Of a DNA stretch of 64,000 bases, positions 21,830 through 34,500 are shown in pieces. Made by a program: the position numbers and the translations under genes. This DNA comes from Gonocerus acuteangulatus (Eukaryota > Arthropoda > Insecta > Hemiptera > Coreidae), in assembly GCA_946811695.1 (NCBI GenBank), contig OX328126.1, forward strand, positions 5,106,962 through 5,170,961, in the 5' to 3' direction. The first letter of the stretch is position 1. Each line of letters opens with the position of its first letter. The notes beneath the pieces are model-generated. The model saw nothing but the letters and a program-made list of their open reading frames with translations. It made no database searches and was not told the origin of the DNA.

Positions 21830-22087
21830 GCATATACAATGTAAGATAAAAACCAAGAATAAGGGGAATACTTCTCCTATGTCACTATACTAACAGAAAT
21901 AGAATTTATAATAATAATAATACAATACATAAGGCACCTTAAATTAAGTCATGTTAAGGTGTAATAATATGGCTAATTTCGTGTTAAGGTCCATAATATT
22001 GAAGTTTTAGAGTAAAACGTTATTTTCGGGAAAGAATCTCTCAGAGGGTTTTAGTAATATAGTGACATGTAAATATGAGGGGGGGGG

Positions 22088-22405
22088 GCGAGGTTAACTC
22101 AGTGGTAGACCACTGGACTAATATGCTGGAGGACCTGAGTTCAAGTCCCGAGCATAGTACTAAAGATTTTTTCTTCTAGTGTCTTCGTTCATGGGTTGAA
22201 TTCGGCCTCCCTGACCGTCCCTAGGCCAACCGAGCCTTTAATTAATTTAATAATGGGTACCTTGGGTGCTAATGACTCTAGCAGTCGAAGAAGGCAAGGG
22301 GAAAATCAGGCGGTCGGAGCACTATCTCCCTAGTGTGCCGTATGGTCACGAATCAGATACCTCTACAGTATCTCGTGGCCTGTTACGGGACTGATTGTTT
22401 TTGTA
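22088..22405 (+). mobile_element. tRNA-derived SINE, copy 2
   Basis: The head is GCGAGGTTAACTCAGTGGTA (box A region) and GAGTTCAAGTCCCGAG (box B at ~22136-22151). The body matches copy 1 through GACCGTCCCTAGGCCAACC, CTCTAGCAGTCGAAG, AGGGGAAAATCAGGCGG and the terminal GTTACGGGACTGATTGTTTT. A G-run precedes the head, as in copy 1. Confidence 0.88.
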
Positions 22406-22742
22406 AATATGATGCTGAGATTAAATTAATCAAGTTAAAATTGATTATTAAGGGAGAGAAGAAAACAAATAAATAGGAACTAATTTAAAATATATTTTTG
22501 CAAAGTATACAAATTTAATCTGTAAAATAGTACCTATACATTGCTTACTCTAAATACTCATAACAAACTTTGCAAGCATAAGATGTAAGCGTGTTTTTCA
22601 TGCTAATGTCGCTCCAAAAATCATGTTCCGGTGGGTGGATTTTCCTGGTTAACCAAATTGATTTTTCAAATTAGAGGAAAGATTTTTGTACCAAATTTCA
22701 TCAAAAATCGGACGATTCTTTAGGCGTCCAGAGAGCGAACAG

Positions 22743-22747
<5 letters not shown>

Positions 22748-22802
<55 letters not shown>
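22748..22802. repeat. (TA)n microsatellite
   Basis: A pure TA run borders the left side of the foldback hairpin element. A shorter TA run (about 23021-23033) borders its right side. Confidence 0.9.
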
Positions 22803-22805
<3 letters not shown>

Positions 22806-22836
22806 TGATGTTATTTTTCGTCGCTGGGATAGTATT

Positions 22837-23021
22837 TTTAGATGGAACGGCATTTTTCTCCAGCGGTGGTACTCCTCCTCACTTCTTCCCGGAATATTTC
22901 GATGGATTCATCTCCATCTTCTTCAGCCAGGTACTCCCTTGGCTACCACCGAGGAAGAAACAAGTACCTGGCTGAAGAAGATGGAGATGAACCGCTGGAG
23001 AAAAATGCCGTTCCATCTAAA
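22837..23021. mobile_element. hammerhead-bearing foldback element, copy at 22.9 kb
   Basis: The left arm (22837-22934) and right arm (22964-23021) are reverse complements over TTTAGATGGAACGGCATTTT, TCTCCAGCGGT and CATCTCCATCTTCTTCAGCC. The right arm lacks about 38 bp that include the ribozyme-like stem II 3' strand. The family is the same as 50212-50405 (shared CTCCAGCGGT, CTCCTCCT, AATATTTCG and CTTCTTC blocks). Confidence 0.8.
22893..22926 (-). ncRNA. hammerhead ribozyme-like motif
   Basis: The minus strand reads CTGAAGA (22926-22920), stem II AGATGGA-GATGAA-TCCATC, then GAAATATT. CTGAAGA fits the core C3-U4-G5-A6-N7-G8-A9, and GAAA fits G12-A13-A14 plus the first stem III pair. Stem II pairs GATGGA with TCCATC. 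Stem III would be only A-T/A-T with no loop, so folding would need a dimer, as described for short-stem-III hammerheads. Stem I is weak. Activity is not established. Confidence 0.55.
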
Positions 23022-23105
23022 TATATATATATTCCGGTTTGTGTCATGAGGTAAACCTTATAAGCGGGGCTCCTCCCTATGGAGGGAGGGAGCAACCCCG
23101 CTAAA

Positions 23106-23384
23106 ATAATATTATAAACGGTTATAAGGAACTCCACAGGGCTAAAACTACCTACTAAACGTTTAAAGAATTAATTTCCTGAGTTTTCGTTTAAGGCCGA
23201 TAATTGCGTGGATATTTATAGGCATTCCTAGAACATTGGCGGTGCCAATTTACGCCAAACAATAAATTACTTACTTCTATTGTACCCAATTCACTAGAGG
23301 CCGAGTACTTCGGCGTTACTATTAAATAAATATTGCATTTAGAAATAGAACGAGGAAATAAACTTATGATTTGAGCCGTTTATT
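23106..23384. other. unassigned spacer
   Basis: No gene or repeat recognised. Confidence 0.5.
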
Positions 23385-23610
23385 TTGAAAGTGACCTAAC
23401 TCCATTTTTCAATTTTTTGCCGGTTACCGTGGTTACATGTACAACTTCATGTTATTTATCAGTGAGGCATTTCAGGTTTCTTATATTCAGAGCGAGGTTA
23501 GCTCAGTGGTTCAGAGCAAATACGATAAATTTTTTACACAAGTTTTCAGAATTAACTAAATAACTGAGCCGTATAGTTTGAAAGTGGCCCAACTCCATTT
23601 GAAGTTACAT
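23385..23610 (+). repeat. short dispersed repeat (CCAACTCCATTT motif), two direct copies and a SINE head fragment
   Basis: GAGCCGT-(6 bp)-TTTGAAAGTG-CC-AACTCCATTT occurs at about 23373-23408 and 23567-23600. It is related to the terminal repeats of the element at 25165-25405. A 30 bp SINE head (GCGAGGTTAGCTCAGTGGTT, 23492-23511) lies between them without the SINE body. Confidence 0.7.
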
Positions 23611-23803
23611 CATGATATTTACTATTGATAATATCGGAAAGAAGTGATGAAGGTGATTTCAATTAATTAGTATTTACAAGTTAACCTCATTTTTGGGAGA
23701 ATTGTGTTAGTTCATTACCCTGTACGTTTATGAATTTTTAATATCAGGACATTGGTTTTTACCAAATGATAGAGATTTTGACGTGGTAGAAATGGCATTA
23801 AAA

Positions 23804-24540
23804 AAAAAAATAAGGTAAAAATGCAGTTTCACGCCCTCCAAACCGATTTCTTTTAAATTTTGAACAATAACGTATTTTGATGCACTAAACACGAATACGT
23901 TAAAAAAAAAACGTCGGATATAACTAGGAAAGAAGTTATTAACCATTTAAGTTCACTGTTACGCAGGTTATGAGAGCTAATGTAAACAACTAAATTTGTG
24001 ACGACTTTAAGGCATACATGCTATGCGTTTCCGCTTGCTACGCTCGCTCAAGAAGATAACAAAACCCCAGTCAATCCAACTCGCTAAAATTAATAGAATA
24101 TAATATTAAGCACTATAGTTAGGAAGGTTATAAAACTAGGCGTCATCAGCGTATTTGGAAACACGCGCATGCGCAGATATGTAACATTGGGAAACAGAGG
24201 ACTCTCATTTGAAATGTTCAGAAAGCATTTATTCGAAAATATTGTTAATTTTAAGGGCATCCTCACCTTTCGCTTAAGGGCATACGTGCTATGCGTTCCC
24301 GCTCGCTACGCTCGCTCAAGAAGATAACACATCCCCAGTCAATCCAACTCGCTATAATTAATAGCTCTCATAACCTGCATAACAGTGAACTTTAGTGCTT
24401 AATAACTTCTTTCCTAGTTAAATCCGACGTTTTTTTTATCGTATTCGTGTTTAGTGCATCAAAATACGTTATTGTAAAAAATTTTGAAAGAAATCGGTTT
24501 GGAGGGCGTGAAACTGAATTTTTACGAAAAATAATTTACT
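23804..24540. mobile_element. composite inverted-repeat element
   Basis: The outer arms (~23804-23975 and ~24362-24540) are reverse complements containing CACGCCCTCCAAACCGATTT, CACTAAACACGAATACG and AACTAGGAAAGAAGTTATTA. Inside are two direct copies of a ~87 bp block (24011-24096 and 24278-24364) with CTACGCTCGCTCAAGAAGAT and AGTCAATCCAACTCGCTA. The same motif appears, as palindromic arms, near 52.8 and 56.1 kb. No protein. Confidence 0.75.
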
Positions 24541-24544
24541 GTTC

Positions 24545-24981
24545 GTTCCCCAAGATTATTACAAGATTATTAAAAAGTGTCGGAAGGGTAATAATTTTAT
24601 TGTAAATGAGATGAGACAGGAAGATTTTATATCAACAAAATTATTAAAAGACGCAATTTTTAAAAGGGTAATGAATTCTGATGGAGAATCAGTAAACTGG
24701 TTAAGAATATGTTGGTTACGTTTTGTCAGAAATTAACCATATAAAAGTTTCTATAAGACATCAAGGAATGAAAATGAAAATGATAAAGTCTTGAATATAT
24801 TACCACATCGGGGTAGACCAAGAAGGTTCGAAAATGTATTCTATTGAAACCATTGTATAAAAATATTAGACTTGTTACAAAAGGAAAATTTAAGGACATG
24901 ATTGACCTATTACTATACATACCACCACAACATCAGGATTTCTTCAAATCCATTTCACACGCACAAAATGTTGACGAATAG
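24545..24981 (+). pseudogene. unrecognised coding remnant, frameshifted
   Basis: The plus strand reads KIIKKCRKGNNFIVNEMRQE, DFISTKLLKDAIFKRVMNSD and GESVNWLRICWLRFVRN, followed by a stop at about 24733. After a frameshift near 24838 it continues KPLYKNIRLVTKGKFKDMID, LLLYIPPQHQDFFKSIS to a TAG at 24979. The length without stops, the charged and aromatic composition and the continuity across the frameshift look protein-like rather than random. I do not recognise the family. Its position beside an inverted-repeat element suggests a transposon-borne gene (inference). Two lesions indicate it is dead. Confidence 0.5.
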
Positions 24982-25164
24982 TAAATTTTTAATAGAAATT
25001 GAAATTGTAATTTTCTGTGTTCTAAAATTAAAAATATTTTGAATCGCATAAATTATGTTTCCGAAGTGTTTTGAAGATATGTAAAACAAATACCATATTT
25101 TTTTAATTTGAAAAATCTTAAATTATGTTGAATGGACTTGGGCACCTTCAAATTTTATAATGAA

Positions 25165-25405
25165 TCTGGCTGTTAATTTTGAAAGTGGCCCAACTCCATT
25201 CTTGATAAGAAAACGCACGTTATTTACTTAATAACTGCCACTGTTTTAACAGGAAAATTAAATTTAACATCCTTAGAAACGCATAAGAAGTATGACTCAT
25301 TAGTATCTTATACGTATATTTTTAAATTCATTGGAACGCAAAACTTTCAATATCTTGATTTGAAGATAAATGGAGTTAGGCCACTTTCAAAATTAGCGGC
25401 TTATT
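25165..25405. mobile_element. 240-bp MITE-like element
   Basis: The terminal inverted repeats carry AATTTTGAAAGTGGCCCAAC plus TCCATT on the left and the reverse complement (ATGGAGTTAGGCCACTTTCA) on the right. The inside is AT-rich and non-coding. Related single ends occur at 23385 and 23567. Confidence 0.65.
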
Positions 25406-25502
25406 TGAATAACTTCTAAGTGAGTATTTTTTTTTAACCATCCCTTATAAAGAAATTAAATATCTGTAGCTTTTCTTTTCAATTAAACACATAACGTTTA
25501 AA

Positions 25503-28500
25503 ATATGCAGTCATGACTTGTTATGATTTTCGGCATCCTTAACCTCTCCTTTTGCAATCCTATCCCACCCCCTTCTCTCCTGCCACCTATATATCATTTC
25601 CTACCATTCCTGGGAGAGATATGGCTAAATATGCAGTCATGACTTGTTATGATTCTTGGCATCCTTAACCTCTCCTTTTGCAATCCTATCCCACCCCCTT
25701 CTCTCCTGCCACCTATATATCATTTCCTACCATTCCTGGGAGAGATACGGCTAAATATGTAGTCATGACTTGTTATGATTCTTGGCATCCTTACATCTCC
25801 TTTTGCAATCCTATCCCACCCCCTTCTCTCCTGCCACCTATATATCATTTCCTACCATTCCTGGGAGAGATATGGCTAAATATGCAGTCATGACTTGTTG
25901 TGATTCTTGGCATCCTTAACCTCTCCTTTTGCAATCCTATCCCACCCCCTTCTCTCCTGCCACCTATATATCATTTCCTACCATTCCTGGGAGAGATATG
26001 GCTAAATATGCAGTCATGACTTGTTATGATTCTTGGCATCCTTAACCTCTCCTTTTGCAATCCTATCCCACCCCCTTCTCTCCTGCCACCCATATATCAT
26101 TTCCTACCATTCCTGGGAGAGATATGGCTAAATATGCAGTCATGACTTGTTATGATTCTTGGCATCCTTACATCTCCTTTTGCAATCCTATCCCACCCCC
26201 TTCTCTCCTGCCACCTATATATCATTTCCTACCATTCCTGGGTGAGATATGGCTAAATATGCAGTCATGACTTGTTATGATTCTTGGCATCCTTACATCT
26301 CCTTTTGCAATCCTATCCCACCCCCTTCTCTCCTGCCACCTATATATCATTTCCTACCATTCCTGGGAGAGATACGGCTAAATATGCAGTCATGACTTGT
26401 TATGATTCTTGGCATCCTTAACCTCCCCTTTTGCAATCCTATCCCACCCCCTTCTCTCCTGCCACCTATATATCATTTCCTACCATTCCTGGGAGAGATA
26501 TGGCTAAATATGCAGTCATGACTTGTTATGATTCTTGGCATCCTTATACCTCTCCTTTTGCAATCCTATCCCACCCCCTTCTCTCCTGCCACCTATATAT
26601 CATTTCCTACCATTCCTGGGAGAGATACGGCTAAATATGCAGTAATGACTTGTTATGATTCTTGGCATCCTTAACCTCTCCTTTTGCAATCCTATCCCAC
26701 CCCCTTCTCTCCTTCCACCTATATATCATTTCCTACCATTCCTGGGAGAGATACGGCTAAATATGCAGTCATGACTTGTTATGATTCTTGGCATCCTTAA
26801 CCTCTCCTTTTGCAATCCTATCCCACCCCCTTCTCTCCTGCCACCTATATATCATTTCCTACCATTCCTGGGAGAGATACGGCTAAATATGCAGTCATGA
26901 CTTGTTATGATTCTTGGCATCCTTACACCTCTCCTTTTGCAATCCTATCCCACCCCCTTCTCTCCTGCCACCTATATATCATTTCCTACCATTCCTGGGA
27001 GAGATACGGCTAAATATGCAGTCATGACTTGTTATGATTCTTGGTATCCTTAACCTCTCCTTTTGCAATCCTATCCCACCCCCTTCTCTCCTGCCACCTA
27101 TATATCATTTCCTACCATTCCTGGGAGAGATATGGCTAAATATGCAGTCATGACTTGTTATGATTCTTGGCATCCTTAACATCTCCTTTTGCAATCCTAT
27201 CCCACCCCCTTCTCTCCTGCCACCTATATATCATTTCCTACCATTCCTGGGAGAGATATGGCTAAATATGCAGTCATGACTTGTTATGATTCTTGGCATC
27301 CTTACACCTCTCCTTTTGCAATCCTATCCCACCCCCTTCTCTCCTGCCACCTATATATCATTTCCTACCATTCCTGGGAGAGATATGGCTAAATATGCAG
27401 TCATGACTTGTTATGATTCTTGGCATCCTTAACCTCTCCTTTTGCAATCCTATCCCACCCCCTTCTCTCCTGCCACCTATATATCATTTCCTACCATTCA
27501 TAGGTGAGATACGGCTAAATATGCAGTCATGACTTGTTATGATTCTTGGCATCCTTACACCTCTCCTTTTGCAATCCTATCCCACCCCCTTCTCTCCTGC
27601 CACCTATATATCATTTCCTACCATTCCTGGGTGAGATATGGCTAAATATGCAGTCATGACTTGTTATGATTCTTGGCATCCTTACATCTCCTTTTGCAAT
27701 CCTATCCCACCCCCTTCTCTCCTGCCACCTATATATCATTTCCTACCATTCCTGGGTGAGATATGGCTAAATATGCAGTCATGACTTGTTATGATTCTTG
27801 GCATCCTTACATCTCCTTTTGCAATCCTATCCCACCCCCTTCTCTCCTGCCCCCTATATATCATTTCCTACCATTCCTGGGAGAGATACGGCTAAATATG
27901 CAGTCATGACTTGTTATGATTCTTGGCATCCTTAACCTCTCCTTTTGCAATCCTATCCCACCCCCTTCTCTCCTGCCACCTATATATCATTTCCTACCAT
28001 TCCTGGGTGAGATATGGCTAAATATGCAGTCATGACTTGTTATGATTCTTGGCATCCTTACATCTCCTTTTGCAATCCTATCCCACCCCCTTCTCTCCTG
28101 CCACCTATATATCATTTCCTACCATTCATAGGTGAGATATGGCTAAATATGCAGTCATGACTTGTTATGATTCTTGGCATCCTTACATCTCCTTTTGCAA
28201 TCCTATCCCACCCCCTTCTCTCCTGCCACCTATATATCATTTCCTACCATTCCTGGGTGAGATATGGCTAAATATGCAGTCATGACTTGTTATGATTCTT
28301 GGCATCCTTACATCTCCTTTTGCAATCCTATCCCACCCCCTTCTCTCCTGCCACCTATATATCATTTCCTACCATTCCTGGGAGAGATACGGCTAAATAT
28401 GCAGTCATGACTTGTTATGATTCTTGGCATCCTTAACCTCTCCTTTTGCAATCCTATCCCACCCCCTTCTCTCCTGCCACCTATATATCATTTCCTACCA

Positions 28501-31500
28501 TTCCTGGGTGAGATATGGCTAAATATGCAGTCATGACTTGTTATGATTCTTGGCATCCTTACATCTCCTTTTGCAATCCTATCCCACCCCCTTCTCTCCT
28601 GCCACCTATATATCATTTCCTACCATTCCTGGGTGAGATATGGCTAAATATGCAGTCATGACTTGTTATGATTCTTGGCATCCTTAACCTCTCCTTTTGC
28701 AATCCTATCCCACCCCCTTCTCTCCTGCCACCTATATATCATTTCCTACCATTCATAGGTGAGATACGGCTAAATATGCAGTCATGACTTGTTATGATTC
28801 TTGGCATCCTTACACCTCTCCTTTTGCAATCCTATCCCACCCCCTTCTCTCCTGCCACCTATATATCATTTCCTACCATTCCTGGGTGAGATATGGCTAA
28901 ATATGCAGTCATGACTTGTTATGATTCTTGGCATCCTTACATCTCCTTTTGCAATCCTATCCCACCCCCTTCTCTCCTGCCACCTATATATCATTTCCTA
29001 CCATTCCTGGGTGAGATATGGCTAAATATGCAGTCATGACTTGTTATGATTCTTGGCATCCTTACATCTCCTTTTGCAATCCTATCCCACCCCCTTCTCT
29101 CCTGCCACCTATATATCATTTCCTACCATTCCTGGGAGAGATACGGCTAAATATGCAGTCATGACTAGTTATGATTCTTGGCATCCTTAACCTCTCCTTT
29201 TGCAATCCTATCCCACCCCCTTCTCTCCTGCCACCTATATATCATTTCCTACCATTCCTGGGAGAGATATGGCTAAATATGCAGTCATGACTTGTTATGA
29301 TTCTTGGCATCCTTACACCTCTCCTTTTGCAATCCTATCCCACCCCCTTCTCTCCTGCCACCTATATATCATTTCCTACCATTCCTGGGAGAGATACGGC
29401 TAAATATGCAGTCATGACTTGTTATGATTCTTGGCATCCTTACATCTCCTTTTGCAATCCTATCCCACCCCCTTCTCTCCTGCCACCTATATATTATTTC
29501 CTACCATTCCTGGGAGAGATATGGCTAAATATGCAGTCATGACTTGTTATGATTCTTGGCATCCTTACATCTCCTTTTGCAATCCTATCCCACCCCCTTC
29601 TCTCCTGCCACCTATATATCATTTCCTACCATTCCTGGGTGAGATATGGCTAAATATGCAGTCATGACTTGTTATGATTCTTGGCATCCTTAACCTCTCC
29701 TTTTGCAATCCTATCCCACCCCCTTCTCTCCTGCCACCTATATATCATTTCCTACCATTCCTGGGAGAGATACGGCTAAATATGCAGTCATGACTTGTTA
29801 TGATTCTTGGCATCCTTACACCTCTCCTTTTGCAATCCTATCCCACCCCCTTCACTCCTGCCACCTATATATCATTTCCTACCATTCCTGGGAGAGATAC
29901 GGCTAAATATGCAGTCATGACTTGTTATGATTCTTGGTATCCTTAACCTCTCCTTTTGCAATCCTATCCCACCCCCTTCTCTCCTGCCACCTATATATCA
30001 TTTCCTACCATTCCTGGGAGAGATATGGCTAAATATGCAGTCATGACTTGTTATGATTCTTGGCATCCTTAACATCTCCTTTTGCAATCCTATCCCACCC
30101 CCTTCTCTCCTGCCACCTATATATCATTTCCTACCATTCCTGGGAGAGATATGGCTAAATATGCAGTCATGACTTGTTATGATTCTTGGCATCCTTACAC
30201 CTCTCCTTTTGCAATCCTATCCCACCCCCTTCTCTCCTGCCACCTATATATCATTTCCTACCATTCCTGGGAGAGATATGGCTAAATATGCAGTCATGAC
30301 TTGTTATGATTCTTGGCATCCTTAACCTCTCCTTTTGCAATCCTATCCCACCCCCTTCTCTCCTGCCACCTATATATCATTTCCTACCATTCATAGGTGA
30401 GATACGGCTAAATATGCAGTCATGACTTGTTATGATTCTTGGCATCCTTACACCTCTCCTTTTGCAATCCTATCCCACCCCCTTCTCTCCTGCCACCTAT
30501 ATATCATTTCCTACCATTCCTGGGTGAGATATGGCTAAATATGCAGTCATGACTTGTTATGATTCTTGGCATCCTTACATCTCCTTTTGCAATCCTATCC
30601 CACCCCCTTCTCTCCTGCCACCTATATATCATTTCCTACCATTCCTGGGTGAGATATGGCTAAATATGCAGTCATGACTTGTTATGATTCTTGGCATCCT
30701 TACATCTCCTTTTGCAATCCTATCCCACCCCCTTCTCTCCTGCCCCCTATATATCATTTCCTACCATTCCTTGGAGAGATACGGCTAAATATGCAGTCAT
30801 GACTTGTTATGATTCTTGGCATCCTTAACCTCTCCTTTTGCAATCCTATCCCACCCCCTTCTCTCCTGCCACCTATATATCATTTCCTACCATTCCTGGG
30901 TGAGATATGGCTAAATATGCAGTCATGACTTGTTATGATTCTTGGCATCCTTACATCTCCTTTTGCAATCCTATCCCACCCCCTTCTCTCCTGCCACCTA
31001 TATATCATTTCCTACCATTCATAGGTGAGATATGGCTAAATATGCAGTCATGACTTGTTATGATTCTTGGCATCCTTACATCTCCTTTTGCAATCCTATC
31101 CCACCCCCTTCTCTCCTGCCACCTATATATCATTTCCTACCATTCCTGGGTGAGATATGGCTAAATATGCAGTCATGACTTGTTATGATTCTTGGCATCC
31201 TTACATCTCCTTTTGCAATCCTATCCCACCCCCTTCTCTCCTGCCACCTATATATCATTTCCTACCATTCCTGGGAGAGATACGGCTAAATATGCAGTCA
31301 TGACTTGTTATGATTCTTGGCATCCTTAACCTCTCCTTTTGCAATCCTATCCCACCCCCTTCTCTCCTGCCACCTATATATCATTTCCTACCATTCCTGG
31401 GTGAGATATGGCTAAATATGCAGTCATGACTTGTTATGATTCTTGGCATCCTTAACCTCTCCTTTTGCAATCCTATCCCACCCCCTTCTCTCCTGCCACC

Positions 31501-34500
31501 TATATATCATTTCCTACCATTCATAGGTGAGATACGGCTAAATATGCAGTCATGACTTGTTATGATTCTTGGCATCCTTACACCTCTCCTTTTGCAATCC
31601 TATCCCACCCCCTTCTCTCCTGCCACCTATATATCATTTCCTACCATTCCTGGGTGAGATATGGCTAAATATGCAGTCATGACTTGTTATGATTCTTGGC
31701 ATCCTTACATCTCCTTTTGCAATCCTATCCCACCCCCTTCTCTCCTGCCACCTATATATCATTTCCTACCATTCCTGGGTGAGATATGGCTAAATATGCA
31801 GTCATGACTTGTTATGATTCTTGGCATCCTTACATCTCCTTTTGCAATCCTATCCCACCCCCTTCTCTCCTGCCCCCTATATATCATTTCCTACCATTCC
31901 TGGGAGAGATACGGCTAAATATGCAGTCATGACTTGTTATGATTCTTGGCATCCTTAACCTCTCCTTTTGCAATCCTATCCCACCCCCTTCTCTCCTGCC
32001 ACCTATATATCATTTCCTACCATTCCTGGGTGAGATATGGCTAAATATGCAGTCATGACTTGTTATGATTCTTGGCATCCTTACATCTCCTTTTGCAATC
32101 CTATCCCACCCCCTTCTCTCCTGCCACCTATATATCATTTCCTACCATTCATAGGTGAGATATGGCTAAATATGCAGTCATGACTTGTTATGATTCTTGG
32201 CATCCTTACATCTCCTTTTGCAATCCTATCCCACCCCCTTCTCTCCTGCCACCTATATATCATTTCCTACCATTCCTGGGAGAGATACGGCTTAATATGC
32301 AGTCATGACTTGTTATGATTCTTGGCATCCTTAACCTCTCCTTTTGCAATCCTATCCCACCCCCTTCTCTCCTGCCACCTATATATCATTTCCTACCATT
32401 CCTGGGTGAGATATGGCTAAATATGCAGTCATGACTTGTTATGATTCTTGGCATCCTTACATCTCCTTTTGCAATCCTATCCCACCCCCTTCTCTCCTGC
32501 CACCTATATATCATTTCCTACCATTCCTGGGTGAGATATGGCTAAATATGCAGTCATGACTTGTTATGATTCTTGGCATCCTTAACCTCTCCTTTTGCAA
32601 TCCTATCCCACCCCCTTCTCTCCTGCCACCTATATATCATTTCCTACCATTCATAGGTGAGATACGGCTAAATATGCAGTCATGACTTGTTATGATTCTT
32701 GGCATCCTTACACCTCTCCTTTTGCAATCCTATCCCACCCCCTTCTCTCCTGCCACCTATATATCATTTCCTACCATTCCTGGGTGAGATATGGCTAAAT
32801 ATGCAGTCATGACTTGTTATGATTCTTGGCATCCTTACATCTCCTTTTGCAATCCTATCCCACCCCCTTCTCTCCTGCCACCTATATATCATTTCCTACC
32901 ATTCCTGGGTGAGATATGGCTAAATATGCAGTCATGACTTGTTATGATTCTTGGCATCCTTACATCTCCTTTTGCAATCCTATCCCACCCCCTTCTCTCC
33001 TGCCACCTATATATCATTTCCTACCATTCCTGGGAGAGATACGGCTAAATATGCAGTCATGACTTGTTATGATTCTTGGCATCCTTAACCTCTCCTTTTG
33101 CAATCCTATCCCACCCCCTTCTCTCCTGCCACCTATATATCATTTCCTACCATTCCTGGGAGAGATACGGCTAAATATGCAGTCATGACTTGTTATGATT
33201 CTTGGCATCCTTACACCTCTCCTTTTGCAATCCTATCCCACCCCCTTCTCTCCTGCCACCTATATATCATTTCCTACCATTCCTGGGAGAGATACGGCTA
33301 AATATGCAGTCATGACTTGTTATGATTCTTGGTATCCTTAACCTCTCCTTTTGCAATCCTATCCCACCCCCTTCTCTCCTGCCACCTATATATCATTTCC
33401 TACCATTCCTGGGAGAGATATGGCTAAATATGCAGTCATGACTTGTTATGATTCTTGGCATCCTTAACATCTCCTTTTGCAATCCTATCCCACCCCCTTC
33501 TCTCCTGCCACCTATATATCATTTCCTACCATTCCTGGGAGAGATATGGCTAAATATGCAGTCATGACTTGTTATGATTCTTGGCATCCTTACACCTCTC
33601 CTTTTGCAATCCTATCCCACCCCCTTCTCTCCTGCCACCTATATATCATTTCCTACCATTCCTGGGAGAGATATGGCTAAATATGCAGTCATGACTTGTT
33701 ATGATTCTTGGCATCCTTACACCTCTCCTTTTGCAAACCTATCCCACCCCCTTCTCTCCTGCCACCTATATATCATTTCCTACCATTCCTGGGTGAGATA
33801 TGGCTAAATATGCAGTCATAACTTGTTATGATTCTTGGCATCCTTACATCTCCTTTTGCAATCCTATCCCACCCCCTTCTCTCCTGCCACCTATATATCA
33901 TTTCCTACCATTCCTGGGTGAGATATGGCTAAATATGCAGTCATGACTTGTTATGATTCTTGGCATCCTTACATCTCCTTTTGCAATCCTATCCCACCCC
34001 CTTCTCTCCTGCCCCCTATATATCATTTCCTACCATTCCTTGGAGAGATACGGCTAAATATGCAGTCATGACTTGTTATGATTCTTGGCATCCTTAACCT
34101 CTCCTTTTGCAATCCTATCCCACCCCCTTCTCTCCTGCCACCTATATATCATTTCCTACCATTCCTGGGTGAGATATGGCTAAATATGCAGTCATGACTT
34201 GTTATGATTCTTGGCATCCTTACATCTCCTTTTGCAATCCTATCCCACCCCCTTCTCTCCTGCCACCTATATATCATTTCCTACCATTCATAGGTGAGAT
34301 ATGGCTAAATATGCAGTCATGACTTGTTATGATTCTTGGCATCCTTACATCTCCTTTTGCAATCCTATCCCACCCCCTTCTCTCCTGCCACCTATATATC
34401 ATTTCCTACCATTCCTGGGTGAGATATGGCTAAATATGCAGTCATGACTTGTTATGATTCTTGGCATCCTTACATCTCCTTTTGCAATCCTATCCCACCC

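Larger units (their letters stand above)
22590..23105 (+). repeat. dispersed repeat family A, copy 3, carrying a hairpin insertion
   Basis: 22590-22800 aligns with 16690-16870 (GGTGGGTGGATTTTCCTGG, TTTCATCAAAAATCGGACGA, GAGCGAACAGACAAATATA). 23031-23105 aligns with 16925-16998 (AACCTTATAAGCGGG, CTCCCTATGGAGGGAGGGAG). Between them, the expanded (TA)n and a foldback hairpin replace the middle of the family. Confidence 0.82.

Noticed and set aside
22801..23137. Frames of 64-82 codons on both strands around the 22.9 kb hairpin
   Set aside because: Mirror-image readings of inverted arms; no conserved protein.
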